Assembly: GCA_964496595.1 (NCBI GenBank)
Contig: CAZCAI010000113.1
Span: 1-16,715 of the forward strand
DNA length: 16,715 nt
Direction: 5' to 3'
Source: JAAAOZ01 sp964496595
GTDB taxonomy: Bacteria > Chloroflexota > Anaerolineae > B4-G1 > SLSP01
The notes beneath the pieces are model-generated. The model was not told the DNA's origin. It made no database searches and saw nothing but the letters and a program-made list of their open reading frames with translations. This document shows, piece after piece, positions 1 to 7,187 of this stretch. Both the position numbers and the translations under genes were made by a program. Every line of letters begins with the position of its first letter. Position 1 is the first letter of the stretch.

Positions 1-1928
1 AGTTGGCGGCGGTTGGTCAGGGGGATCAGGACCCGGCGGGCGCCGTTGTCCATAATCATCTGTAGCGGCTCGACGACGGTGCGCAGCGGCAGGATGTTGC
101 CCTGGATGGTCATCTCGCCCAACACGACCAGGCCCGCTTGCGCGGATTTGTCTTGCAGCAAGGAGTAGAGCGCCACGAAGAAGGCCACGCCGGCCTGGGA
201 GCCACCTTTGCTCTGCATAAGGTCCACGATCTGAACGTGGAAGTCGTAGCTATCGATATCGCGCTCGATGCCTAACCGTGACTTGTTGGCCTTGATGTAG
301 TCAAAGGCGGTGAGGATCGACTCCTTCATCGGGCGGTCCGGGCTGCCCGTCACGCGCAACTTGCCACTGCCGCTCATGCGGTTGATCTCGACGCGATGCA
401 GAGCGACCGTCTCCTCTTCGGCCAGGGCGGCGGTGTAGATGCTGCCCGGCGGCAGGGGATCTTGGCTGATCAGTTGATGTCCCCCCTCTTCTGGCACGCC
501 CACGAAATGCTCCTGCATAGTCTCGGTATCAGTGTAGGAGAACGAGGTCTGATAGTATTCAAAAGAACCCATCTTCTTGAGCTGTTCCTTGACGCGGCGC
601 CGCCCTTCCAGCGCCAGGAGTAAGTATTCCTCCACTTCCTCTTTGGTCACCTCTCCACTCGGATGGAGGAGCTTGATCAGGCCGGAGACGGTCCGGCGCA
701 CGGCGCGCGCGTCGCGCGTGTTGAGGTGACTGCCCAAGCTGAAGTAGCGATCGAAGACGTCCGTATAGTTACGGCGGCGCAGTTCGCGCAGCGCTTCCGC
801 CAGATAGTCGATCACGAAGCCGTAGTGGTCGGTGAAAAACTCCGGCTGCAATTTGGGCATTTCCCAGCCCGGTAGATAGAAGTGCAGGCGGTCGATGAAG
901 GCCATATCCTGCAGATCGTCGGGGAGCGGGTGGAAGAGCGTGCTGGTGCGGGTCAGGATCTCAACCGGTTGGTTGAGGTTGCCCACGAAGACCATAGAGG
1001 CCTCGGCGACGATCTCCTCGCGCCCGCGACTGAAGCTACCGCTCTCCATATAGTCCTTGAGAATCTGGACAGCGGTCCTGTCGGAGAAGTTGATGCCCGC
1101 CACTTCATCGAAGGCCACCACATCCCACATGCCCACCAGGCCCACCTTGCGGGTATTCATGTTGTAGAAGAGGTTGGCCACCGTCGTCCTGCCGCCCGAG
1201 ATCAGGATGGCGTAGGGTGAGAGATCCCGGTAGACGTAGGACTTGCCCGTGCCGCGCGGTCCCAATTCCACCAAGTTAAAGTTGCGCTGCGCCATGGGGA
1301 TCAGGCGCATCAGCATAAAGAGCTTGACCCGTCGATTGAAGTGCTCAGGCTCAAAGCCGATGGTGCGCACCAGGAAATCTAACCATTCATCGGTGGTCAA
1401 GCGCTCGCGGGCGGCGCAGTAACGGTCAAAGTCAAACGAGGCCAGTTGGATAGGCTTGAAGTCGGTGATGAAGAAGGGCCGCACTTTCCCGCCGACCTCT
1501 TCATCGCCCCGAAACTCGATGGTGACCTGCGCCCAGACGCCGCCTTCCAATAGGCGCTCGTAGCGGCGCACGTAGGTGTCGGGGATATGCACGTGATGAA
1601 AGCCGAAGTTGACCACCTCGGCCCAGTATTTGTTGCCCACGAGACGGACCTTGATCTTGTCGATGTAGGTTTGCTCGCCGCGCTCCTTGACTCGCGATTG
1701 GGCCTTCATCGCTTCATCGGGGCGGATGACGCTTTCGGCCAGCGTGGTGTTGACCAGGCGCAAGCCCGCCTCCACCGCGGCCGGATCATCGGTGGCGCAA
1801 TATTTCCCCAACAGATACTCCAGGACATAACTGGGGACGTTAGCGCCCACTTTGACTTGGCGAACGAGGTTCTTACGCACGACCTTGCCGGCAAAGACCT
1901 CTGTGACTTTAGCGTCCAATTCGGACAT
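1..1928 (-). CDS. brxL: BrxL, Lon-like AAA+ protein of BREX (3' end off window)
   Basis: BrxL is an AAA+ ATPase with a C-terminal Lon-protease-like domain, a core component of type 1 BREX needed to stop phage replication. I translated the frame from ATG 1928 to the window edge: 642 codons without a stop. Visible motifs are Walker A GPRGTGKS (residues 223-230), Walker B VVAFDE (D274, E275), and the Lon-type serine motif KGGSQAG (S577). Aligning the following segment (GEMTIQGNILPLRTVVEPL) with Lon puts Val619 where the catalytic lysine should be, so the peptidase dyad looks incomplete. BrxL is usually near 680 residues, so perhaps 40 are missing. The start is supported by AAGGAG five bases upstream. 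It follows pglZ on the same strand, separated by an 84-bp gap filled with heptamer repeats. Identification is firm from motif order and neighbours; proteolytic activity is doubtful. Confidence 0.93.
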   Translation of the reverse strand, partial: MSELDAKVTEVFAGKVVRKNLVRQVKVGANVPSYVLEYLLGKYCATDDPAAVEAGLRLVNTTLAESVIRPDEAMKAQSRVKERGEQTYIDKIKVRLVGNKYWAEVVNFGFHHVHIPDTYVRRYERLLEGGVWAQVTIEFRGDEEVGGKVRPFFITDFKPIQLASFDFDRYCAARERLTTDEWLDFLVRTIGFEPEHFNRRVKLFMLMRLIPMAQRNFNLVELGPRGTGKSYVYRDLSPYAILISGGRTTVANLFYNMNTRKVGLVGMWDVVAFDEVAGINFSDRTAVQILKDYMESGSFSRGREEIVAEASMVFVGNLNQPVEILTRTSTLFHPLPDDLQDMAFIDRLHFYLPGWEMPKLQPEFFTDHYGFVIDYLAEALRELRRRNYTDVFDRYFSLGSHLNTRDARAVRRTVSGLIKLLHPSGEVTKEEVEEYLLLALEGRRRVKEQLKKMGSFEYYQTSFSYTDTETMQEHFVGVPEEGGHQLISQDPLPPGSIYTAALAEEETVALHRVEINRMSGSGKLRVTGSPDRPMKESILTAFDYIKANKSRLGIERDIDSYDFHVQIVDLMQSKGGSQAGVAFFVALYSLLQDKSAQAGLVVLGEMTIQGNILPLRTVVEPLQMIMDNGARRVLIPLTNRRQ

Positions 1929-1940
1929 AATGGCTCCTTG

Positions 1941-2008
1941 CGTCATTCGTCATGCGTCAGGTGCGAAGAATGACGAGTAGAATGACGAGTGACGAGTGAC
2001 GAATAGCG
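1941..2008. repeat. Heptamer repeat array with inverted arms, pglZ-brxL gap
   Basis: The gap reads in 7-base steps: CGTCATT, CGTCATG, CGTCAGG on the left, then AATGACG, AGTGACG, AGTGACG on the right, with one 5-base slip at 1976-1980. The right-hand units are reverse complements of the left-hand type, so the array can fold; ATTCGTCA (1945-1952) pairs perfectly with TGACGAAT (1997-2004). It lies between the pglZ stop and the brxL ribosome-binding site. There is no T-run, so I do not call it a terminator. Confidence 0.8.
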
Positions 2009-2012
2009 AGTC

Positions 2013-4640
2013 TCACAGCGTTATTTCAAACGGAATCTCCTCCAACCGCGCCAGCGTCACGCCCGTCTCAGCGTTCAATAGGTAGACGTCGGCTGTAGCA
2101 ACATCCGGCTCCTCCGTGATCATCAGGGTAACGGTATTCTCGGCCAACGTGTACTTATTCTCCGACTGGATCTTTAGGGTCACGTCCTTGGTGGCTTCGT
2201 TGAAGCCGTAGGTGGCAGCGACCGGCGTGGAGATGAGCTTATCGTCTGCCCGCACCTCGACGCGCACCAGCGGCGGCTCCAAGGGTAACAACTGTGTCGT
2301 GTGGCCCTTGATGCTCACCGACACGAAGCGGGTGGAGATGGTGCGGCTGCCCGGAGTGAGCGTCCAGTCGATCTCGACCTCGTCCGAGGGGACTTGAGGA
2401 GATCCGGAGCGCACCGTCAGCACTGGAATGAGCACCTCCTGCATTGTAAGCCCGCCGTGGAAATAGAGCTTCGATCCCCCCCTGACTTTGAAGACGGCCA
2501 GGTTGCGTGGCGTGACCAGTTCCAAATCGCTGGTCAGGCCGAAGTCAGAAAGCGGGACGCGCAGGCAGCCAGGGAGCGCCGCGCCACCTTTGCCCACCCA
2601 GACCCGCCGCTTCAGTAGCGCCGTCCTCCCGCCCGGCGGATCCATAGGCTCGCCGGCGATCAGCCCTTCCCCGAAGAGATAGCCGTGGTCGGCGGTGATG
2701 ACGACGCTCTGAAAGCCATGCTTGAAGAGCGTCTTGAGGCCACGCCGGAGTTGGACGAAGACCTCGTCCAGCACCCGGCGGGCGACGGTGGGATTGCTCT
2801 CGCAGAGGCCGTCGATATCCTCGGTCGAGGTGATGAGCGCCAGATCAGCGGTTTGCAACGTCTCACTGAGGCGCACATCCGAGAGCGGCGCCAGTTCTTG
2901 CAGTTTGGCCTCGACGAACACCCCCGATGTCTGTTTCGCTATGTAGGTCATGCGTCTCTCGCGCAGATAGAGGTAGCCGTCCGTTGATTCGGCCAGGCTC
3001 GGTGTGAGGCCGCGTTTTTCTTGGGAGAGCACCAGGCCACGTTCTGCGCCAGGGAGGAGCGCCGTCATGCCCACGTTGGTCACGGTGGGCGGCGTCGCCA
3101 GGGCCGCGCGCAGTTCAACCTGCCAGTCTTCTTGATCCTTCAGATGCGCCTGACTCAACTCGCGGGCCATCTCGAAGCGCAGCGCGTCGACCAGGACGTA
3201 GGCGACCCGTCCGTGCTGCAACCGCTCCGGCGTGACGACATCGCGGTAGATGTCGGCCTGCTGCAGAATGTTCGGCAGGTGGAAAGCAGCCTGCTCGTAG
3301 GCGTCGATAAAGCGCCGCGTCAGGTGGTTGACGGCCTCAGCGTAGGTCTGGCGTGCCTTGGCGACGAGTTGGATCAGGCGGTCGTGCTGCTGGAGATCAA
3401 ACTCAAAGGTGTGATAATCTCGCTCCATCCGGCGTTGGACGCTATCCAGGGCGCACCAGGGATCATCGTGTTCGCCATAGGCGTAGCGCGCCACCAGCGT
3501 CTCGGCGGGCCAGGTACTGCGCTTGATCGCGGCCCGGATGCGCGCAGCCTCTATCAGGACCTGACCAGCGTCCACGATCAAGTCCCAGCGCGTCTTGAGC
3601 AGCGGATCGACCTGGGGCCAGAAGGTCATCTGTCGCGCCTGCGCCCGTTTGAGCAGCGCCTGCGTGGCGCGTTGGGTCAACTGCGTCTCCACGGCCTCCT
3701 GTAACCGTTGCTCCACCGGGCGGAAGGTCGTGCTCTGAAAGAGCGCTTCCAGATTCAACGGCAGCGCTCCCACGCCGATCTCCGTCGCTATCCGAGCGGC
3801 CCAGTCGCGGTAGGAGGCAACGAGATCCCGGCGCGAGCGCCAGCTCTCCGCCACGGCGACGGCTGCCTCCCGAGCCACCCGCTGCTCCGCCAGATGGACG
3901 CTGGTCAACGCGGACGGGACGTGATCGCCCAGGGCCACGATGAAATCGGTGAGTAGCACCCGCCGGGCGACCTGGGCGCGCAAACCGTCGCTGCCGTGGT
4001 CGGTGCTGAAGGTGACGCCCAGCAGCCCACGGAGCAGCCGCGCCAGATCCCCGACGGCCTGCCGCGCCGCAAGCTCATCATCCAACGCAGGTGACGTCAG
4101 GAAGCGGAGGGCGATCTCGGCCGGGTGGTCGGTATCGAAGATGACGCTCAGCGTGCCCTGACCGGCCTGCGCGCCTTTCTCGGCCAGGTCGTCCAACTCG
4201 CTCAGCGAGAGCTTGCCCTCCGCAACCTGGGCCACGATCTCCTCGCGGCGGGCCGGCGGGAAGACGCTCTCCAGGGCCTGACGCGCCACGTAGGCCAGGG
4301 CGGTGTTGCGCTCCGGCGGCTGCTGATGGGGACGGAGCACCACGCCGCCCTTCTCGTATTCGATCAGAGCGTTGTCCGTCGCCGCTTGAGCGAGGGGAAC
4401 GTAAATGAGCACGCGCGGCGCGCTCTCCGCTGGCCCCCACAGCGGTTCCAGCGCGTGCCGCAGGTGCAGAAAGCCGCGCTCCGGCGTGTAGCGATGGATG
4501 GCTTCGGCGTTCAGGTCGGCGGGGCTGAGGTCGGCGACGCACGCCGCGTAGGCCTCGTCAGCATCGTACCAGACAACGGCGCCGTGCGCCTTGATCTGAG
4601 CGCGCAGGATGTTCAGCAAGGTATCGGTAACCATGGGCAT
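2013..4640 (-). CDS. pglZ: PglZ, BREX alkaline-phosphatase-superfamily protein
   Basis: PglZ is the signature protein of BREX and Pgl systems, with a C-terminal metal-binding domain of the alkaline phosphatase superfamily. The catalytic motifs are visible: VDALRFEMARE (D485) and VVITADHGYLFGEG (D651, H652), counted from ATG 4640, which gives a protein of 875 residues, normal for the family. The N-terminal half is alpha-helical and varied, as is usual. Three starts are possible in frame: GTG 4646, ATG 4640 and ATG 4634. I chose 4640 because GGGAG lies five bases upstream of it and overlaps the GTG. The gene comes after a PIN-domain toxin gene, with 39 bp between them holding a heptamer repeat, and it precedes brxL. 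No frame disruption is seen. Its biochemical role in BREX is still uncertain in the literature I know. Confidence 0.94.
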   Translation of the reverse strand: MPMVTDTLLNILRAQIKAHGAVVWYDADEAYAACVADLSPADLNAEAIHRYTPERGFLHLRHALEPLWGPAESAPRVLIYVPLAQAATDNALIEYEKGGVVLRPHQQPPERNTALAYVARQALESVFPPARREEIVAQVAEGKLSLSELDDLAEKGAQAGQGTLSVIFDTDHPAEIALRFLTSPALDDELAARQAVGDLARLLRGLLGVTFSTDHGSDGLRAQVARRVLLTDFIVALGDHVPSALTSVHLAEQRVAREAAVAVAESWRSRRDLVASYRDWAARIATEIGVGALPLNLEALFQSTTFRPVEQRLQEAVETQLTQRATQALLKRAQARQMTFWPQVDPLLKTRWDLIVDAGQVLIEAARIRAAIKRSTWPAETLVARYAYGEHDDPWCALDSVQRRMERDYHTFEFDLQQHDRLIQLVAKARQTYAEAVNHLTRRFIDAYEQAAFHLPNILQQADIYRDVVTPERLQHGRVAYVLVDALRFEMARELSQAHLKDQEDWQVELRAALATPPTVTNVGMTALLPGAERGLVLSQEKRGLTPSLAESTDGYLYLRERRMTYIAKQTSGVFVEAKLQELAPLSDVRLSETLQTADLALITSTEDIDGLCESNPTVARRVLDEVFVQLRRGLKTLFKHGFQSVVITADHGYLFGEGLIAGEPMDPPGGRTALLKRRVWVGKGGAALPGCLRVPLSDFGLTSDLELVTPRNLAVFKVRGGSKLYFHGGLTMQEVLIPVLTVRSGSPQVPSDEVEIDWTLTPGSRTISTRFVSVSIKGHTTQLLPLEPPLVRVEVRADDKLISTPVAATYGFNEATKDVTLKIQSENKYTLAENTVTLMITEEPDVATADVYLLNAETGVTLARLEEIPFEITL

Positions 4641-4655
4641 AAGCACTCCCGCTTT

Positions 4656-4681
4656 CGATTGGCGATTGGCGATTGGCGATT
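4656..4681. repeat. CGATTGG heptamer tandem repeat before pglZ
   Basis: Three exact copies of CGATTGG plus a partial fourth (CGATT) occupy most of the gap between the PIN toxin stop and the pglZ start, touching the toxin's TAA codon. The same heptamer, inverted as CCAATCG, occurs in the array at 15592-15647. Confidence 0.85.
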
Positions 4682-5129
4682 ATAAAGCCGTTAGTTGTTC
4701 CCGGACGCTCTGGATGAAGTCACCGGGCCGTAGGACGGTGACCGTGGGGTGACCGGGCCGAAAATGACGCACGTTGAACGTGACCAACCAGGGACATCTC
4801 TCCCGCACGGCGGCGACCAGAATGGGTAAGTCCTTTGGATCCGCCGCACCCTCAAAAGGCGCCATATCTCCCGGCGCGGGATCAGAAACCACGTGCAGGC
4901 AGCGGCTCACCAACAGTCGAAAGGCGGGAAGTGCTCGAGGGAACTTCGCCTCCAGGTTGCGCTCGGCCTCGGTGATCACTTGACGCGAGGTGATGGCATG
5001 GATCAGTGTGATTTCGGCCAGCCGAAGGACGACCAGGCTGGCGCTGTGCTCGCTGGGCGATGCGGCCCCAGCGAAGAGGACGTCGGCATCCACGAAGAGA
5101 CGAGGCTTATGGGAGCTGGTCTGATTCAT
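4680..5129 (-). CDS. PIN-domain protein, probable VapC-like toxin
   Basis: A 149-residue protein with the acidic layout of a PIN-domain ribonuclease: LFVDADVLFAG near the N-terminus (D14, D16), a central acidic helix ITEAERNL (E54, E56), DPKDLPILVAA (D97, D100) and the late polar motif TFNVRHF (T117, N119). PIN toxins usually cleave RNA. The gene overlaps the upstream AbrB-type gene by 23 bp, the standard antitoxin-first arrangement. An upstream GTG at 5153 would add eight residues; ATG 5129 gives better spacing from the weak AAGAG sequence and less overlap. The pair sits between pglX and pglZ, an unusual place. It could be an addiction module that stabilises the locus or a regulator of pglZ and brxL levels; the sequence does not decide. 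PIN assignment is from motifs; the toxin role is inferred from context. Confidence 0.83.
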   Translation of the reverse strand: MNQTSSHKPRLFVDADVLFAGAASPSEHSASLVVLRLAEITLIHAITSRQVITEAERNLEAKFPRALPAFRLLVSRCLHVVSDPAPGDMAPFEGAADPKDLPILVAAVRERCPWLVTFNVRHFRPGHPTVTVLRPGDFIQSVREQLTAL

Positions 5130-5385
5130 AGGTCTCTTTGTGATACTGTTCACGCTGCTCGCGCAGCCCCTCCAGTAGCTCTTCCACGCTCAACCCGGCT
5201 TCAAGCCGCGCTTTTTCGATCTCGCGGGCCAGCTCGGGCACCATCGGCACCATTGGGGTCAGCACAAAGATACCATCCAGATCGACCACGCGAAACGAAT
5301 CCCCGGCCTGAATGCCGTATTTTTTTCGCAAATCGACGGGCAACGTCATGACACCGCGATCACGGACTTGGACTGTCGTCTCCAT
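5107..5385 (-). CDS. AbrB/SpoVT-type antitoxin
   Basis: A 92-residue protein whose first 45 or so residues match the AbrB/MazE swapped-hairpin DNA-binding fold: VRDRGVMTLPVDLRKKYGIQ, followed by AGDSFRVVDLDGIFVLTP. The C-terminal half (PELAREIEKARLEAGLSVEELLEGL) is helical and charged, as in antitoxins that wrap their toxin. ATG 5385 is preceded by AAGGAGG at good spacing. The stop lies inside the following PIN gene, so the two are translationally linked. Such antitoxins normally repress their own promoter; a promoter-like sequence lies just upstream at 5441-5469. The family call is solid; pairing with the PIN protein is inferred from overlap and order. Confidence 0.85.
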   Translation of the reverse strand: METTVQVRDRGVMTLPVDLRKKYGIQAGDSFRVVDLDGIFVLTPMVPMVPELAREIEKARLEAGLSVEELLEGLREQREQYHKETYESDQLP

Positions 5386-5440
5386 ATAGCCTCCTTCTGG
5401 CTTGCTTCCGATTATCTGTTGAAGCTGATTTTCTGCACAT

Positions 5441-5469
5441 ATGATACCACAAAAAAAGGATCAGAACAA
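5441..5469 (-). promoter_or_regulatory. Probable sigma70-like promoter of the AbrB/PIN pair
   Basis: On the minus strand TTGTTC (-35, 5464-5469) is followed after exactly 17 bases by TATCAT (-10, 5441-5446), which is one base off TATAAT. Transcription would start near 5433, leaving a leader of about 48 nt before the antitoxin ATG. The stretch is clearly more AT-rich than its surroundings. It implies that the toxin-antitoxin pair, and perhaps pglZ and brxL after it, can be transcribed independently of the upstream genes. Confidence 0.5.
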
Positions 5470-5474
5470 GCGAA

Positions 5475-7187
5475 TCAAGGTGCCAATCCACGTCTTCGCA
5501 ACTGTTGGGCCATTGAACTCCAGGCATACTCCCCCTTGAGCAGGCGCTTCCAGGTGCGGTCGGCATACGTCCAGGGGACAAGCTCGTGCAGCGGCGCGAT
5601 GTTGATGAGCACGCCGTCGTTGAGGTCGAAGGCGAGGTCCTGCAGCGCGATACGGTCCAGGGTGTTGCGGAACTCGGTTACTTCCTCGATTAGCTCTACC
5701 TGGCGCGCGATATCCCGCTCTTTCTGACGGCGGGCGCTGCCCTCGAGGCCGTCGAGCGCCTGTTGTAGCGGCTCCAGATGTCCGCGCTCCAGGTTGATCT
5801 TGACGTCGGCGTAGTCGCGCCCGGCGGTGTAGAGCAGGCGGGTCTCCAGCCGGGGATAGTAAAGCCAGATGGCGTAGTTGCGCCGCTCCGATTGCAGCAG
5901 CCAGGTGAGCGGCGCCTTGCGGCGGCTCTTGGAATAGCGCTTGATGTGGTAATCGAAGAGGCCGTGGCGGTAGTCGCGGACGTAGTCGCGCAGCGTCGCC
6001 GCGTCTAAGATTCCGCAGATTTCGGTCTCGATGGCGTCGGCGCGGTCGTCCCAGAGGAGCCGCAGCACCCCGCGCACCTGCCGGATAATGTCCGCCGGGT
6101 TGGTGAGATCGTCGACCAGGACGCCATCCCAGGCGATGGGCAGCGGATAGTCGTCCGGCAGCTCGTCCTTGGCGAGCGGTAGACCGTCAACGTCGACCAG
6201 GGCGCCGGGCGCGCAGCGCGGCAGGGGATCGAAGGGCTTGCCCAGCGGGGGCAGCAACGCCGGATCTAAGGCCTTGCGCACGTCCCAGCGCCCGAAGGCG
6301 ATGCCCACGCACCACATCAGCAGGTCCTGGACGCGCTCCTCGAGGCCGGCCTGATAGGCGTAGGCGGCGGCCACCGGCGGCTGTTCCACCTCGGCGCGGA
6401 CCAGGGCGCGGTCATCGGCGTCAAGCTCGTAGAGGTCGAAGGTCAGCTCGTTGATCTCGGCCTGGATGGCCGCCAGCCGGTCGGCCTGGGCGTGCAGGTC
6501 CGCTTGCAACGCGGCCTCGGCGGCCCGGAGTGTGGGCGCGGCGCGGTGCCGGACGAGATCGGGCATNNNNNNNNNNNNNNNNNNNNNNNNNNNNNNNNNN
6601 NNNNNNNNNNNNNNNNNNNNNNNNNNNNNNNNNNNNNNNNNNNNNNNNNNNNNNNNNNNNNNNNNNGGGTGCAGAATCCACGAGGCATTGCCCTTCAAGT
6701 AGGGGTAGCGATTGAGGACGTAGGTCTTGATCTCCTCGGCTTCGTTGCGCCAGTTGACCAGCAGGTGCACATCCGCGTAGTAGGGCGAATAGGCGCCGCC
6801 CTTGGCGAAATGCACCCAGGGCTTCCCCGCGTGGGTCTCCTCCGCCGTGCGCCCGATGCAGTCGGGCGGCACCTCCCACCAGAGACGTAGGAAGCGAAAA
6901 TCGCGCTTCGTCGAAGCGCCGTGCTGCACCGAAATGCCGCGCTCCTCGACCGAGGGCATCTCCTTGAAAAGTCGCCGTATCGACGGCCCCACCCAATAGG
7001 CGAAGGGCGATTTGGGGATCACGCGAAACTCGCGCGGGGCGACGGTGAAGGTGTCACCGGTCGCGTCGAGGTCGGTGGCCTGCGGCGGGGGCGGCTCGCC
7101 ATTCAGCGCTGCGATCTGGGCGCGCAGGGCTGTGCCCTTGTCATCGATGGGCACATCTAAGAGACGGAAGAAGGTCGTTTCGGTCAT
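5475..7187 (-). CDS. pglX: PglX C-terminal half (separate ORF, contains assembly gap)
   Basis: The C-terminal part of the BREX adenine methyltransferase PglX, encoded as its own ORF. It starts at ATG 7187 (MTETTFFRLLDVP), which overlaps the stop of the upstream half as ATGA. Full-length PglX is normally one chain of roughly 1,100-1,200 residues, and here the text continues from one ORF into the other as in the intact family. Recognisable parts are the segment from RVIPKSPFAYWVGPSIRRLF to YLKGNASWILH, then 100 Ns, then a coiled coil (AAEAALQADLHAQADRLAAI), LLMWCVGIAFGRWDV, and the C-terminal block with RKAPLTWLLQSERRNYAIWLYY. The 100-N run at 6567-6666 probably removes part of the target-recognition region, so true length is unknown. 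It ends 89 bp before the antitoxin gene. Either a real split gene or one frameshift artefact; see findings. Confidence 0.85.
   Translation of the reverse strand: MTETTFFRLLDVPIDDKGTALRAQIAALNGEPPPPQATDLDATGDTFTVAPREFRVIPKSPFAYWVGPSIRRLFKEMPSVEERGISVQHGASTKRDFRFLRLWWEVPPDCIGRTAEETHAGKPWVHFAKGGAYSPYYADVHLLVNWRNEAEEIKTYVLNRYPYLKGNASWILHXXXXXXXXXXXXXXXXXXXXXXXXXXXXXXXXXXMPDLVRHRAAPTLRAAEAALQADLHAQADRLAAIQAEINELTFDLYELDADDRALVRAEVEQPPVAAAYAYQAGLEERVQDLLMWCVGIAFGRWDVRKALDPALLPPLGKPFDPLPRCAPGALVDVDGLPLAKDELPDDYPLPIAWDGVLVDDLTNPADIIRQVRGVLRLLWDDRADAIETEICGILDAATLRDYVRDYRHGLFDYHIKRYSKSRRKAPLTWLLQSERRNYAIWLYYPRLETRLLYTAGRDYADVKINLERGHLEPLQQALDGLEGSARRQKERDIARQVELIEEVTEFRNTLDRIALQDLAFDLNDGVLINIAPLHELVPWTYADRTWKRLLKGEYAWSSMAQQLRRRGLAP
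6567..6666. other. Assembly gap (100 Ns) inside pglX C-terminal half
   Basis: Exactly 100 Ns, the usual placeholder for a scaffold gap of unknown size. The residues before it read NASWILHP (the last inferred from CCN), so the missing part follows the segment where PglX proteins carry DNA-recognition sequence. The frame across the gap is nominal only. Confidence 0.97.

Noticed and set aside
5451..5460. Run of T on the minus strand after pglX as a rho-independent terminator
   Set aside because: I found no stable stem directly before the T-run, and it falls in the spacer of the better-supported promoter.
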